Source: Nicotiana tabacum
Lineage: Eukaryota; Streptophyta; Magnoliopsida; Solanales; Solanaceae
DNA length: 64,000 nt
Assembly (NCBI RefSeq): GCF_000715075.1
Contig: NC_134102.1
Span: forward strand, 49,795,348-49,859,347
Direction of reading: 5' to 3'
A program made the position numbers and the translations under genes. Under the pieces are notes generated by a model. That model searched no databases, was not told the DNA's origin, and was given only the letters and a program-made list of their open reading frames with translations. Shown in pieces: positions 1-10,587 of this stretch (within the stretch, counting starts at the first letter, position 1; the number at the start of each line of letters is the position of its first letter).

Positions 1-2999
1 TTTTTTGGTTGGTGTGTCTTGAGCTTGAGAAGAATTTTTGTTGAACTGACTGCGGTATTAAGAAAGTAATAAAATATGGGTATTGTGAGTTATCAAATAT
101 TTTAATCTATGGCTTTGTGCCAAGTGGGGGGGGGGGGGCCCTGCTATTAACAATTCAATTCATGGTTATGTGTCAAATTATTTGTTTTGGTCTGAAGTAT
201 ACTTGGGAATCAGTGATGACTTGCAGAGGTGGATTTCGAGAATGACTCGAGTAAGGAGATTTCTGGATACGGGTTATATTGCACTTTATGAGTATATGAA
301 CATCATGGGATGAGTGAATTGTTATTTATAAATGATTTAGTGTGAACGGAGTATGAATTTGATAGGTGGTAATAAGGCAAGGTTACTTATTTGAGTGTTG
401 ATTGTGCTAAAGGAGTACATGTCTTTCGGCCCGTTTGGGACGGAGTAAATTAGATGTGAGCAGAGTGGATGACTATCGAGAGGGTTTTAATGGATTCAAA
501 ATATATATGTGGAAATTGAAATTGTTTTTTTTTCGAATATGTATATCACTAAAATCAGTTACTTACATTGGATGGTATCGGGATGTGCGGTAATTCTATT
601 TGACTATGGATTCTACATTTCAGTATAAGAAAGGAAAGAGGAACAATTTTAAATTCGCATAAGTTATTTTCAGAATGAGTATTACGGTTGGGGTATCTAT
701 GAAGGTGCTTAAGAAGAATACAATGGCTTATAGGCCTTAGGGCGGTGTAGTTTTATGTTAGGATGTCTTGTAGCGAGCTTTAGGTAAAGTAGTAATGTTC
801 TGACAAGGAGAAATGGTAACTTGAGGATAATCCAGAAGAAACTTGGAGAAAATAGGACAAACGGGTAACATGCTGGATCAGTATGGTAATGGTATGCTCG
901 GCTCTTTTAGTTCTTAAGATGAGGTGGGGCTTTATAGGTGTTTTGTGGCAATACTCTCGAATTTGGCAACCTGTGTGGCTTGGCGGAGTTAGAAGAATTC
1001 GGTTCTAATCGCTTGGTTTGTGCAAATGGGTTTCGAAGAGTTCTCAATGGTTTTTACCACGGTTTGAGGAGTATATTTCCTGATGGTGAGAGGAATATGT
1101 GGCGTATTGGGATTTTCTCCGGGTGGAGATCAAGTGGAAGGTTTCTGATTGACCGGGTATGTATTCTGCTTGTGACTTAGAGTGATTATGAGGTTCTTGT
1201 ACTCTTCACAGGATGGCATGGTAGACACGGTGTATTGTGTGGGATTGAGATTTACTTGTACAAGGTGACAGTTCAGTCTTGAAGAGAAGGTAATGGACGC
1301 TGGACAGCATGGTCAGTTTAAGATATTTCGATGAATGTTATAACTGCTCGGTAATTCCTGAGAAGGGTGCGCATTTCAAAAAGCGCATTGTGTTTTGACT
1401 TACAAATGTTTTGTTAGTATTGTGATACTCACCTGGTTGATAGACTGATGATATTCAAATTAATGCTATGTGGCACGGAAGAATTAAAAGTATTCCTCGT
1501 GGAATAATCGTGCATGGAAAATGTGTTAGTCATTCGAGTGCTGGAGTTAAGATCAGTTACGGTGATTCATGTGTTCGATGAATTTGGAGACTGGGAGTTC
1601 TCAGAAGTATATTGTTTCGGGGTTGTGACCTATTTGGCGTGACTATTTTATTTAAAACTTGGTGGAGGCACTAGTTGCGTTAATTATTTGTGATAGCTAT
1701 GCGCTATGAGTGCGCATATATGTGAGGTTTGAGCCCGTGTGCGGGCATTAGAGCAAGTATTCATACTCGAAATAATGCTTAGGCTATAATATGCCTAGAG
1801 TTGTCTGTTAAGCGTAAAGTTATAATGTTTTCCGTATTCGTATCTTTGTTGAGAACTATCTGGGCTATACTTGAGGTTACAAAGAAGATGATTCCCTAAA
1901 TAAACGGGATAGTTACTAATTCTGCATTAAAAAAAATTCCAATTTGAAGTGTGATAGCAGACTTTGCACGTGCTTACACTATGGCGTGCTATTTCTACCA
2001 GTCCAGGAGCATGAGAATCTTATTTCATTATCATATATAAGTGTACTTGTTTAATTGCTCCTGTATGATATGCTGGGACTGGAGGCCTGTGACCATGCCG
2101 GGCGATTCATATTATTGGCACGTGAGTTGTCCGTGCCATGTGTGGGAATTCTATTTCTATAATAATTTATCTGATCTATTAATTTCCTTCCTCTACAATT
2201 GTGCACATGCACCTACGGTTATCCTCTTCACGAAATTTGAGGAGTTGGTTGTAATATTGCGGTTGTGGTGGTGCTTGTGAAACTTGCAATACGGTTCTCT
2301 TCCTTGAGACATCTCCCATATTTGGGTACACGGAGTGCGCAGTGGTGGGTTAAGTTATATTGATGTGGCGTGTTTGTGGGATAGTTGCGTTTAATAAAAT
2401 AAAGTCGTTGGACCTAGAATGGGTACTATCAAGCTTGATTATGGTATATTCGGGAGAATAATATTGAAAGTCAGCTTAGGAGAGGATTGTGGTTCTGGTT
2501 AGGGCGAGAGATCTCCATGACTAGTTGATCTGATGAGTGATTATGAGTTTTTGATTGTTTCTTTCATCTTTGGCAGTGTACGAAGGTTTTGAAATGAGGT
2601 TCTGTTGAATGTAGGGTTTTATACTAGTACTTGCTTGGTCTGAAGTAGTTACTGTGATCAGGAATGATGCTACGAGCGGACGAGTTGTGTAATATGATGG
2701 GTGATTATATCCGTGATTATAGTTATAGTTCAATGTAGCTTGTTCAGACTCATACAGTGTGTAAATGTAAGATTCGTGTCTTGAAAAGAAATTCTGAAGG
2801 TTGGGAATTGAATTCCAAGGTTTTTGGGCTAAGGTTAAATTAAGGATTTTCAGTCGTATTGTGTTGTCAGACCTATGTGGAATAGGGTGACATGGGATCA
2901 CCCCCGGGTACATGCGTCGTTAGATAGGATAGTGATTTAAAGGCTTAGGAACAACTCTTGGCACGTTCGAGGACGAACGTATATTTAAGTAGGGGAGAT
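1..2999 (+). mobile_element. Element Z, non-coding internal region of a chromovirus-derived retrotransposon (5' end outside window)
   Basis: No reading frame longer than about 80 codons resembles a retroelement protein, so the body is non-coding or decayed past recognition. The right edge is diagnostic. At 2964-2998 the sequence still encodes a degenerate TFEDERIFK-stop-GR peptide, the extreme C-terminus of Tekay-type chromovirus polyproteins (compare SFEDKCLLERGRM at the end of element B). It runs into a polypurine tract (AAGTAGGGGAGA, 2987-2998) and then the LTR. The last 450 bases align by eye with the end of element A's body (about 8840-9253). I infer a non-autonomous derivative that kept the 3' cis-acting end. 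A 13-base G run lies near 126-138. A stretch near 2115-2140 resembles the CACGTGAGTTGTCCGTGC unit found in the LTR. Confidence 0.6.
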
Positions 3000-5023
3000 T
3001 GTAACGACCCGACCGGTCGTTTTGAGCATTTACGCTCCTTTCAACTATTTGAGGTCTTGCATAACTTCGTATGATGTATTATGAATTGTGTGAATTATCG
3101 ATTTTGGTTTTAAGGTATTTCGGAGTTAGCTTGGAAGAATGAATTTCATGTTGGAAGCTTAGGTTGAAATAGTAGATCGGATATTGACTTTTGTGTAAAC
3201 GACCCCGGAATAGAGTTTTGATAATTCCAATAATTCTGTATGGTGATTATGGACTTAGGAGCGTGTCCGGAAAATTATTTGGAGGTCCGTAGTAGAATTA
3301 GGCTTGAAATGGCGAAAGTTGAATTTTTGGAAAGTTTCACCCGGGGGGAGGGGAGGGGGGAGGGGTTGACTTTTTGGTATCGGGGTCGGAATCCGATTCC
3401 ACAAATTGAAATAGGTTTGTTATGTCATTTATGACTTGTGTCCAAATTTTGAGGTCAATCGGACTTGATTCGATAGGTTTCGGCATCGAATGTAGAAGTT
3501 GGAAATTTCATAAAAGACTAAAGTTCAAGTGAGTTCGCACAAGATCCAACTTCAAATGAGCATAACTCTCATGATTCGATGTTTTATATGGTGTATTACC
3601 TATCACATGAAAGATCTTTGAGTCTAGTTTCTAACACTTCAAACCGTTCATCGTTTGGACATTCCTACACAAAGTTATGACCAAATTACCAAAGGCTGGA
3701 AAAATGCAATTATGCGACCAATTATGCGATCACAAAATAGTTATGCGATCGCAAAACTGCTTCTGCGACCGCAAACTGGTCGCAGAATGGACCAGAAGAG
3801 CCCAGTTCTGGGCACCGATTTTGCGATCAACTTTGCGGCCCGCATACCCATTCTGCGGTCCATTATGCGAACACAGACCTGCTTTCGGAGGGTTAATTTA
3901 TCTATTTTTATAACCCGATCCCATTTTGATAAATAGGCTTTGGGACTTATTTTGGAGCAAAAATCTGACATTTTTAGAGAGAAGGGAGAGTGTTCTAGAG
4001 AGGAAGAAGCTCAAGTGCTTTGTTCATAAAGATCTTGTTCCATCTTTGAAATCCAACAAGGAAATATCACAAGATCTTCACCCAAGAGGTAAGGTTCTAA
4101 CCCCTAGTCTTCAATTTCGAGTTTGGATAAATATGGGTGATTAAGAGTATTATTCTTGGGTGTAATAGTATTATTTATACATATCAATAAGATTTATGGA
4201 AAGATTGTTGAGTTCAAATGGGTAAAGATTGGGTTGAAAATGGTAGAAATCTCCAAAGACTTTAATTGAAGATTTGAGGGTCGAGTTGATGTTGGAATTT
4301 AGTGAAATTTGTATGATTCGACTCATGGTTGGATGGGCATTCATATTTTGTAACTTTTGTCGGGTTTCGAGACATGGGCCTCGCGGGCGATTTTTGAGTT
4401 AATTTTGGATTTTATTGGAAAAATTAGTATTTCCTTGTGGAATTAATTACAATAATTGGTATTGACTAAATCGAATTAATTATGGCTAGATACGAGGCTT
4501 TCGGAGACCAATTCTCGTGGAAAGGGCATAGCGAAATAAAGAATTACACGGGTTGAGGTAAGTAACAGTTTTAAATCTGGTCCTGAGGGTATGAAATCCC
4601 TGATTGTTGTATCATGTGATTATTTTGGAGGTGACGCACATGGGAGGTGACGGGCGTGTGGGCGTGCACCGAGGGGATTATGACTTGGTCCGTCCCGGGA
4701 AACTGTAAAGTTGAATAATTTGTTGTTAGCTATATGCTCTCTATGTGTTGATAAAATTTGACTGTAAATCATGTTAGAAATCATGCTTAGGCTATGTGAT
4801 AGTACTGTTGGGACCCACAGAGGTCGCGTACTTGTTGAATTGCCTGCTAAATGCTATATGTACTCAGTCTCAGTTTTTACTTGCACATTTTATCTCAGTC
4901 TCTGTTATTATTATTGATACATCATATCATTGTTGTTTGGGCTGATTTCATGATTATTGAGAGCCTGAGAGACCGGAGAGATTTATGACCGAGTGAAGCC
5001 GAGGCCTGATTGTGAGATATTGA

Positions 5024-5252
5024 TACTATAGCACGTGAGTTATCCATGCAGCACGTGAGTTGGCTGTGAAGATCCTTATATTATACTATAGCACGTGAGT
5101 TGACCGTGCATCACGTGAGTTGGCCGTGCGGATCCTTATATTATACTATAGCACGTGAGTTGGTCGTGCAGCATGTGAGTTGGTCGTGCGGATCCAGATA
5201 TTTATATTATGACACGTGAGTTGTCTGTGCAGCACGTGAGTTGTCCGTACAG
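5024..5252 (+). repeat. 60-bp minisatellite in LTR of Z with paired G-boxes
   Basis: Four units of about 60 bp follow one another. Each holds two copies of a GCACGTGAGTTGNCCGTGC-like half-unit spaced 20 bp apart, followed by GGATCCTTATATTATACTATA. CACGTGAG-like cores start near 5031, 5051, 5091, 5111, 5151, 5171, 5212 and 5232; the one at 5171 is changed to CATGTG. CACGTG is the plant G-box core bound by bZIP and bHLH factors, so an enhancer role is conceivable but unproven. The related LTR of element I carries only one pair. Confidence 0.85.
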
Positions 5253-5326
5253 ATTATAGTGCTTGGGCTGTAGGAGCCCCTTCAGAGTCTGTACACCCCC
5301 AGTGAGCGCGGGTGCCCATTGAGTGT

Positions 5327-5385
5327 GAGTGATGAGGGCTGGGAGCCCAACGAGTGATGAGGGCTGGGAGCTCAGTGAGTGATTG
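5327..5385 (+). repeat. 25-bp direct duplication in LTR of Z
   Basis: The 25-bp unit beginning GAGTGATGAGGGCTGGGAGC occurs at 5327-5351 and 5352-5376, differing at a few positions near its end. A partial third start (GAGTGATTG) follows. This is a local slippage product inside the LTR. Confidence 0.8.
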
Positions 5386-6032
5386 TTGTCTTGAGAGGTT
5401 TTACTTGATTTCCATTTGTTGTTGCACCTAGTTGCTATCTGTCATTGTTGTGAAATCTCTTAAAGATTTTATATATGGATTACATGAGCATGAACTGTAT
5501 AAAAATTGATTTGACATTAAACTGCCAGATTTGAAAGCATGTCTATTCCTTGCTGGAACTACTGAATATGAACTGTAGCTGTGTAGCTCATCACTATTTT
5601 CAGTTCTTTATTTATTATTGTTACTTACTGAGTTGGTTGTACTCATACTACACCCTTCACTTCGTGTGCAGATCCAGGTGTTCCCGGTCATAGCTAGTGT
5701 TGATTCTCTCACACAGTTGACTTTGTTTTTGGAGATTCAGAGGTAGCTGCTGTGTTTCGCAGACCTTTTCTCTTCTTCCCTATCTCCTTGTTTATTGTAT
5801 TTGGTCTCAGACTATTATAGACCGTATTTCTAGACTTGTATTCAGATTAGATGCTCATGTACTCAGTGACCCCAGGTTTTGGGAGTGGTTGTATCAGTAA
5901 TTGTAAGATTTGTAGATTTTATTAAAATATTATATTTTCAAACTTAAGAGAAATTGTGGTTTATTGAGATTTTCGGCTTGCCTAGTATTGAGATAGGCGC
6001 CATCACGACGGGTGAGATTTTGGGTCGTGACA

Positions 6033-7215
6033 AAGACAAATAAGTTTGAGCAACTTTATCAACAAGGTTATCTCCAGAGTACTGCATGACATTTTGGAAA
6101 ACATCCTCCCTTCACTCATTTCTTCAAACCAAACTGGATTTCTGAAAGGAAGAAGAAAATTTGAAAATATTTTGCTTACACAGGAAATAGTTACAGATAT
6201 AAGGCTAAGAGGAAAACCTGCTAATTTCGTCATTAAACTTGACATGGAAAAGGCCTACGACAGGGTATCATGGAAGTATCTTCTTCATACTCTAAGAAAT
6301 ATGGAATTTTCTGAACACTACATAACTGTGATTTGGAACTTACTGGCAAACAATTGGTACTCAGTTCTAGTGAATGGCCAATCTACTGGATTTTCAAGTC
6401 AACAAGAGGGGTTAAGCAGGGAGATCATCTTCTGAGGTACTGTCAAGATCAATGAACAAACTGTTCGAAGACAAGAAATTCATTGGCTATGGAATGCCAA
6501 AATGGACTGAACCATTGAATCATTTGGCATATGCTGATGATACAATCATCTTTGCCTCTCCTGACGCATACTCATTGTATAAAATTGTTGAAGTTCTCAC
6601 ACAATATGAGCATACCTCAGGTTAACTGATCAACAAAGATAAGAGTTCATACTACATGCACAACAATGTGGTAGACCAACTGTTTCAGAATGTAGCTTTA
6701 ATCACTGGTTTCCAAAAAGGTAAGTTCCCCTTAACCTACCTAGGATCTCCAATATTCTACACAAGGAGAAGAAAAGAATACTATAATGACTTAATTCAGA
6801 AAATAAAACAAAAATTCATTCCTGGAAAGGAAAGCTGCTGTCTTTTGGAGGCAAATCCACTCTCATCTCCGGTGTTCTCTAGAGCTTACCTACACACATC
6901 CTATCTATTCTTGATCCTCCTAAAAATATCATTGAACACTTGCATAAGTTATTTGCTAGGTTCTTTTGGAGTACAAAGGAAGAGGGCAGGAGTAGGCACT
7001 GGACAAAATGGCAGAATCTATGCCTTCCAAAGGAGGAGGGGGGAATAGGTTTCAGATCCTTGTTTGATATTTCTAAATCTTTCTTTGCCATGCTGTGGTG
7101 GAGATTTAGGACATCAAAATTATTGTGGTCCAACTACATGTGGAATAAATACTGCAAAAAGGATCTTCCAATAATTGTACAATTTAGGAATGGATCTCGT
7201 GTTTGGAATCCAACT
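6033..7215 (+). pseudogene. LINE (L1-type) reverse transcriptase fragment
   Basis: This is the central part of a non-LTR retrotransposon ORF2. The frame reads RQISLSNFINK from the first bases after the Z LTR, so the LINE was open when Z inserted. Motifs in order are NQTGFLKGR (about 6127-6153), the motif A aspartate in KLDMEKAYDRVSW (about 6235-6273), and the catalytic HLAYADDTIIFA, with YADD at 6530-6541. The thumb-like PLTYLGSPIF and the C-terminal ARFFWSTKEEGRSRHWTKW and LCLPKEEGGIGFRSL follow in shifted frames. A small deletion near 6415-6440 removes the residues after the KQGD-like motif and joins the frame to EVLSRSMNKLF. The homology fades after GSRVWN (about 7215). The endonuclease half lies left of Z, outside the window. 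It is not functional. Confidence 0.85.
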
Positions 7216-9253
7216 AAACAAGGTTTCAAGTTTTAAATACTAAAGGTTACATTCTTTTCTTTCAAGAATCAACCCCTCTTTCAATCTTCTAGATTAAAGT
7301 CTTCCACTATTTGTGTTGTTATAATTTTGAAAACGGATCAAGAGTAATCTGAAGAAGTTGGGTCGGTATAGCAATGGCTTGGATTAACATGGTAATATAA
7401 ATGATCATTTTATTTGATATAATAGGGCATTACAGACACATTTGTTGTAGGAATTTTGGGTTTGGCAGTTTGCCCGACTTGGTGGACTAGGAGAGACTCA
7501 GTTTCAATGGTTTGATTATTGTGTAAGTGGGTTCTAAGAGCTCAAGGACTATACTAATTCTGACATAGAGTTGATAATAAGATTCTTGTACACATGATTA
7601 ATGTGGTGAGTCACCTGAAGTTTGCATTGTTTTGCAAAGGTCATGGTTCATCTTCGAGAAAAAGGATTGGGATCAGAGATAGCACATATGATTTGAGTTG
7701 CTTAAGAAGTATATTCTTACCGATTAAAAATCACTAGGAAAGGGAATGTGTTGTAGAGGTTGCTTGATGATGGGGTCTATAGACAATTCGATTAATCCAT
7801 ATGGGAATAGTGTGATATTTAGTCGTTGAGGTTTGAATTTAATTGCCTAACATAGAAGGATTGATGGAATTGCACATTTCTTGGTGCTCGCAGTGCGAAT
7901 TCATAGTTGTATTTGAATGGGCAGGTAGGAGTCACTAGAATTCATAGAAGTGTGTTAATGGTTAGATAGTTAGTGGTATGTATCTTGGATGGTTGACTTG
8001 CGAAGATTTCTTCTTGACGGAGCTCATGGTTCATGGTATTTGATGTGCTGTGGTCTTCCTAAGTATAGTAAAATTATATTTAAGGAGTACGGTTCAAGAG
8101 GTTGTTGGTATTATTTTTGTGTATTGGGATGATGAACAAGTTAACTAAAGACTTTAGAGACTCAAAGATTTGAATATTCGATGCATTGGGTTCCACAAAT
8201 TTATAGCAGGTCACAAGTGAATGGCACTGATGGAGGAACATAGAGAAAAATTGGGTCCTTATTATCTTATGGAAGGCTTATTACCTACTTTAGAAAAATA
8301 TTTAATCAATTTGGGTATGTACTGGTAGGACTGTTAAGGATGTGCATTCTACGGCGGGTCAGATTGGCTTATACAACGTAAGGTGTCATATGGATTTGTC
8401 ATCCAGAAAGGTTTATATTTATATGGGATCCTTTCTACCATCAGATTCGATAGAATGATAGCTCACTATGTGAGTATGGCAGTTATGATCGATGACTTGG
8501 TAAACAAGTTGAGTTCCATTGAGTTTGCTTAATTGTTGCATAACACACCGATGGAGTAAGTTATATAGATACTCATAGTTTTGTTGAGAATGAACACCAC
8601 CATCAGAGGGAGTCGTTGGGCGATAAGTTATTTTTCCATGGATTTTTTATATTTGGGGTTATTGCTTGTATGATACACATACCATGATAGTTAAGGTTTT
8701 ATGTGGAACTTGGTATGACTTATTGGTTGATGAAGCTAACAGGCCTAGAATTAGCACGGTCGGATTTGGATAAGGTATATTTGGAAGAAGAATGCTTTTA
8801 GGAAGCCTAGAACAGACAATAGTTCTTACTAAATGAGAGAGAGCCATGACTTATTGATATTATGGGTGGTCATGAATTTATACAGGTTTCTTTTATTATT
8901 TGTGGTGTTGTGAAGGCTTGCAACAAAGATCTATTTAATATGAGGTATTTTACTGATACCGGTTTTGAAATGAGCAGTTATTGGGATCAGAAGATATTTG
9001 TATGGGTATATGAGTTATTAGATATATCATGTAATTACATCATAGAAGTAAATTTATGACTCGATACAGATTGTTGGGATTGATACAGTGAATATATATA
9101 ACAATTTAATATTTGAGGATGTTTCAGATATTAAAGTTGGATTTAAAGGCTTACAAGATAAGGTTGAAAGAGGAATCTTCAGTCAGGATGTGTTAATGGA
9201 TTTATATGGGTGAAGGTGACATAAGATCGAACATGTGTGTAAGTAGGGGAGAA
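7216..9253 (+). mobile_element. Element A, non-coding internal region (decayed, non-autonomous)
   Basis: This AT-rich stretch has no recognisable retroelement protein in any frame. Its right edge is AAGTAGGGGAGAA (9241-9253), the polypurine tract found in front of the Z LTR, followed at once by a TGTAA LTR start. The final part (about 8840-9253) lines up by eye with the end of element Z's body. Examples are TTGAAATGAGCAGTTATTGG (from 8965) against TCTGAAGTAGTTACTGTGA (from 2640), and CTTCAGTCAGGATGTG (from 9177) against TTTTCAGTCGTATTGTG (from 2848). I infer a member of the same non-autonomous family as Z. I see no clear left edge against the LINE remnant and no 5' LTR. Confidence 0.5.
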
Positions 9254-10587
9254 TGTAAAGTTTCAGCATATCGTTCTGTAATTTGAGATTTTTTGTAGGT
9301 CCATTGGATATTTTTATGACTTGCGGGTGTAAGTTATTTTGTTACCTAGAGGTTTGGGTGTGATTTAGAATACTTAGTTCCTAAATAGAAGCTTTAAGTT
9401 GAAAAAGTTGACCAAAGATTAACTTTTTGATAAACGGGCTCAGAATATTGTTTTTGATGTTTCTGGTATATTGTTATGATGATGAATATTTTTTTTGATG
9501 TTTCTGGTATATTGTTATGATGATTTTGTACTTGTACGTATGTTCGGATTGGGCTTTGGATGTTTCTAGAAGAATGCAACATCATTTGTCGAAAGTTGGA
9601 AATATGAAGAACTTATGAGTTCATAAGTTTGATCAAGAGTTAACTTTAAAGTTATCGGACTCTGATTGGTGTTCTGAGATTTGAATAGATCTATATAGTT
9701 GAATTGAACTTGTATGCAAAATCTGAAAATAATTTGAGATGTCTAAGTGTGACTCAGACGCTCTTTTGAATGAATGAGGACTTTATGACTTAAGAGAGTT
9801 TCTATGTGTGCTTTGACTTTTGATTCTTAGATGTGGTGATTCGGTATGTGTTTTGAGACATTTCACAAGTTTGTATAGTGTTTTTGGACTTGTTTGAATG
9901 TTTGGATGGGGTCTTGGGGGGGGGGGGGTCAGGTGAGTTTCGAACCACTCGGATCATATTTTAAAATGCAAAAACATGTCTGGAGCAAACAGGTTATTGT
10001 GCGCACTTTTAATGACCAGATTTGGGATATTTAGCTATAAGACATGCACTTTTATCCACCAGATTCATATTCTATATTGGGTATTATTTTTTTATAAGCT
10101 CATTTCACGATTTTTGGGGCTATGGAACTTGGATTGAGACGATTTTGAAAGAGGAATTCACTCAAAATTCATGGATAAGTATGTTTACATTATATTTGAT
10201 TATATATTGTGACTCCCCATTGATTATTACACCTAAATCAAGGATTTGAATAGCAGAAATTCAGTTTTTGGCTTGAAACTTAAGATGGTGAATTTTGGAG
10301 ATTTGAATATGAAATTGAAGTCGAATTTTAGAATAAATTATATATTTGGATTTAGAGATGAATGGTTCATGGGCACTTGGTCTTGGTTGCGAGTTTTGCG
10401 AGGGCCAAGTTGAATTTTGTTGACTTTTTAGAATTTTTTCAAAGATTAAAGCTTTATTGATTGAGAATGCTTCCTTAAGCATTTTTTGACTTTCATGAAT
10501 GATATTTAACTAGGTTTTGGGTAATTGGAGGTCAAGAACATACAAAAAGGTGGGATTTGCGGCAAAGGACTAGCCCTGAGAAGGTAT
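9254..10587 (+). repeat. 3' LTR of element A, first part (split by element B)
   Basis: The LTR starts TGTAAAGTTTCAGC after a polypurine tract. It contains the degenerate Tekay-LTR block AGTTGAAAAAGTTGACC followed by AACTTTTTGATAAACGGGCTC (about 9397-9440), equivalent to GTTGACCGAAGTTTGACTTTTGTGTAG in B. It is cut at GAGAAGGTAT, the position corresponding to TTTTTGAGGTAAGTAT in other LTRs, where element B is inserted. A near-perfect duplication of about 42 bp, ending in GTTTCTGGTATATTGTTATG, lies at about 9446-9523. A G run lies near 9916-9928. Confidence 0.6.

Larger units (their letters stand above)
3000..6032 (+). repeat. 3' LTR of element Z (Tekay-like chromovirus, about 3.0 kb)
   Basis: The LTR begins TGTAACGACCCGACCGGTCG directly after a polypurine tract and ends TTTTGGGTCGTGACA, the termini shared by all Tekay-type LTRs in this window. 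The right boundary is supported independently because an open LINE reading frame resumes at the next base. Landmarks are a TGCG/CGCA array (3709-3870), a TATA-like TTTTTATAA (3905-3912), the segment GGTGACGGGCGTGTGGG (4646-4662) that recurs in elements A and I, a 60-bp tandem repeat with CACGTG boxes (5024-5252), and a 25-bp duplication (5327-5376). The body lies to the left, so this is the 3' LTR. Its 5' partner is outside the window. Confidence 0.85.

Noticed and set aside
938..1180. 80-codon frame on the plus strand
   Set aside because: No motif, no neighbours of coding character, inside the non-coding body of Z. Expected by chance.
5024..5252. CRISPR-like regular repeat (60-bp period)
   Set aside because: Units are near-identical over their full length, with no unique spacers, and lie inside a plant LTR. 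It is a minisatellite.
7240..9240. Decayed pol gene in the body of A
   Set aside because: I searched all frames for RT, RNase H and integrase motifs (YxDD, TDHRSL, DFVVGLP, QSERTIQ) and found none, so I call it non-coding.
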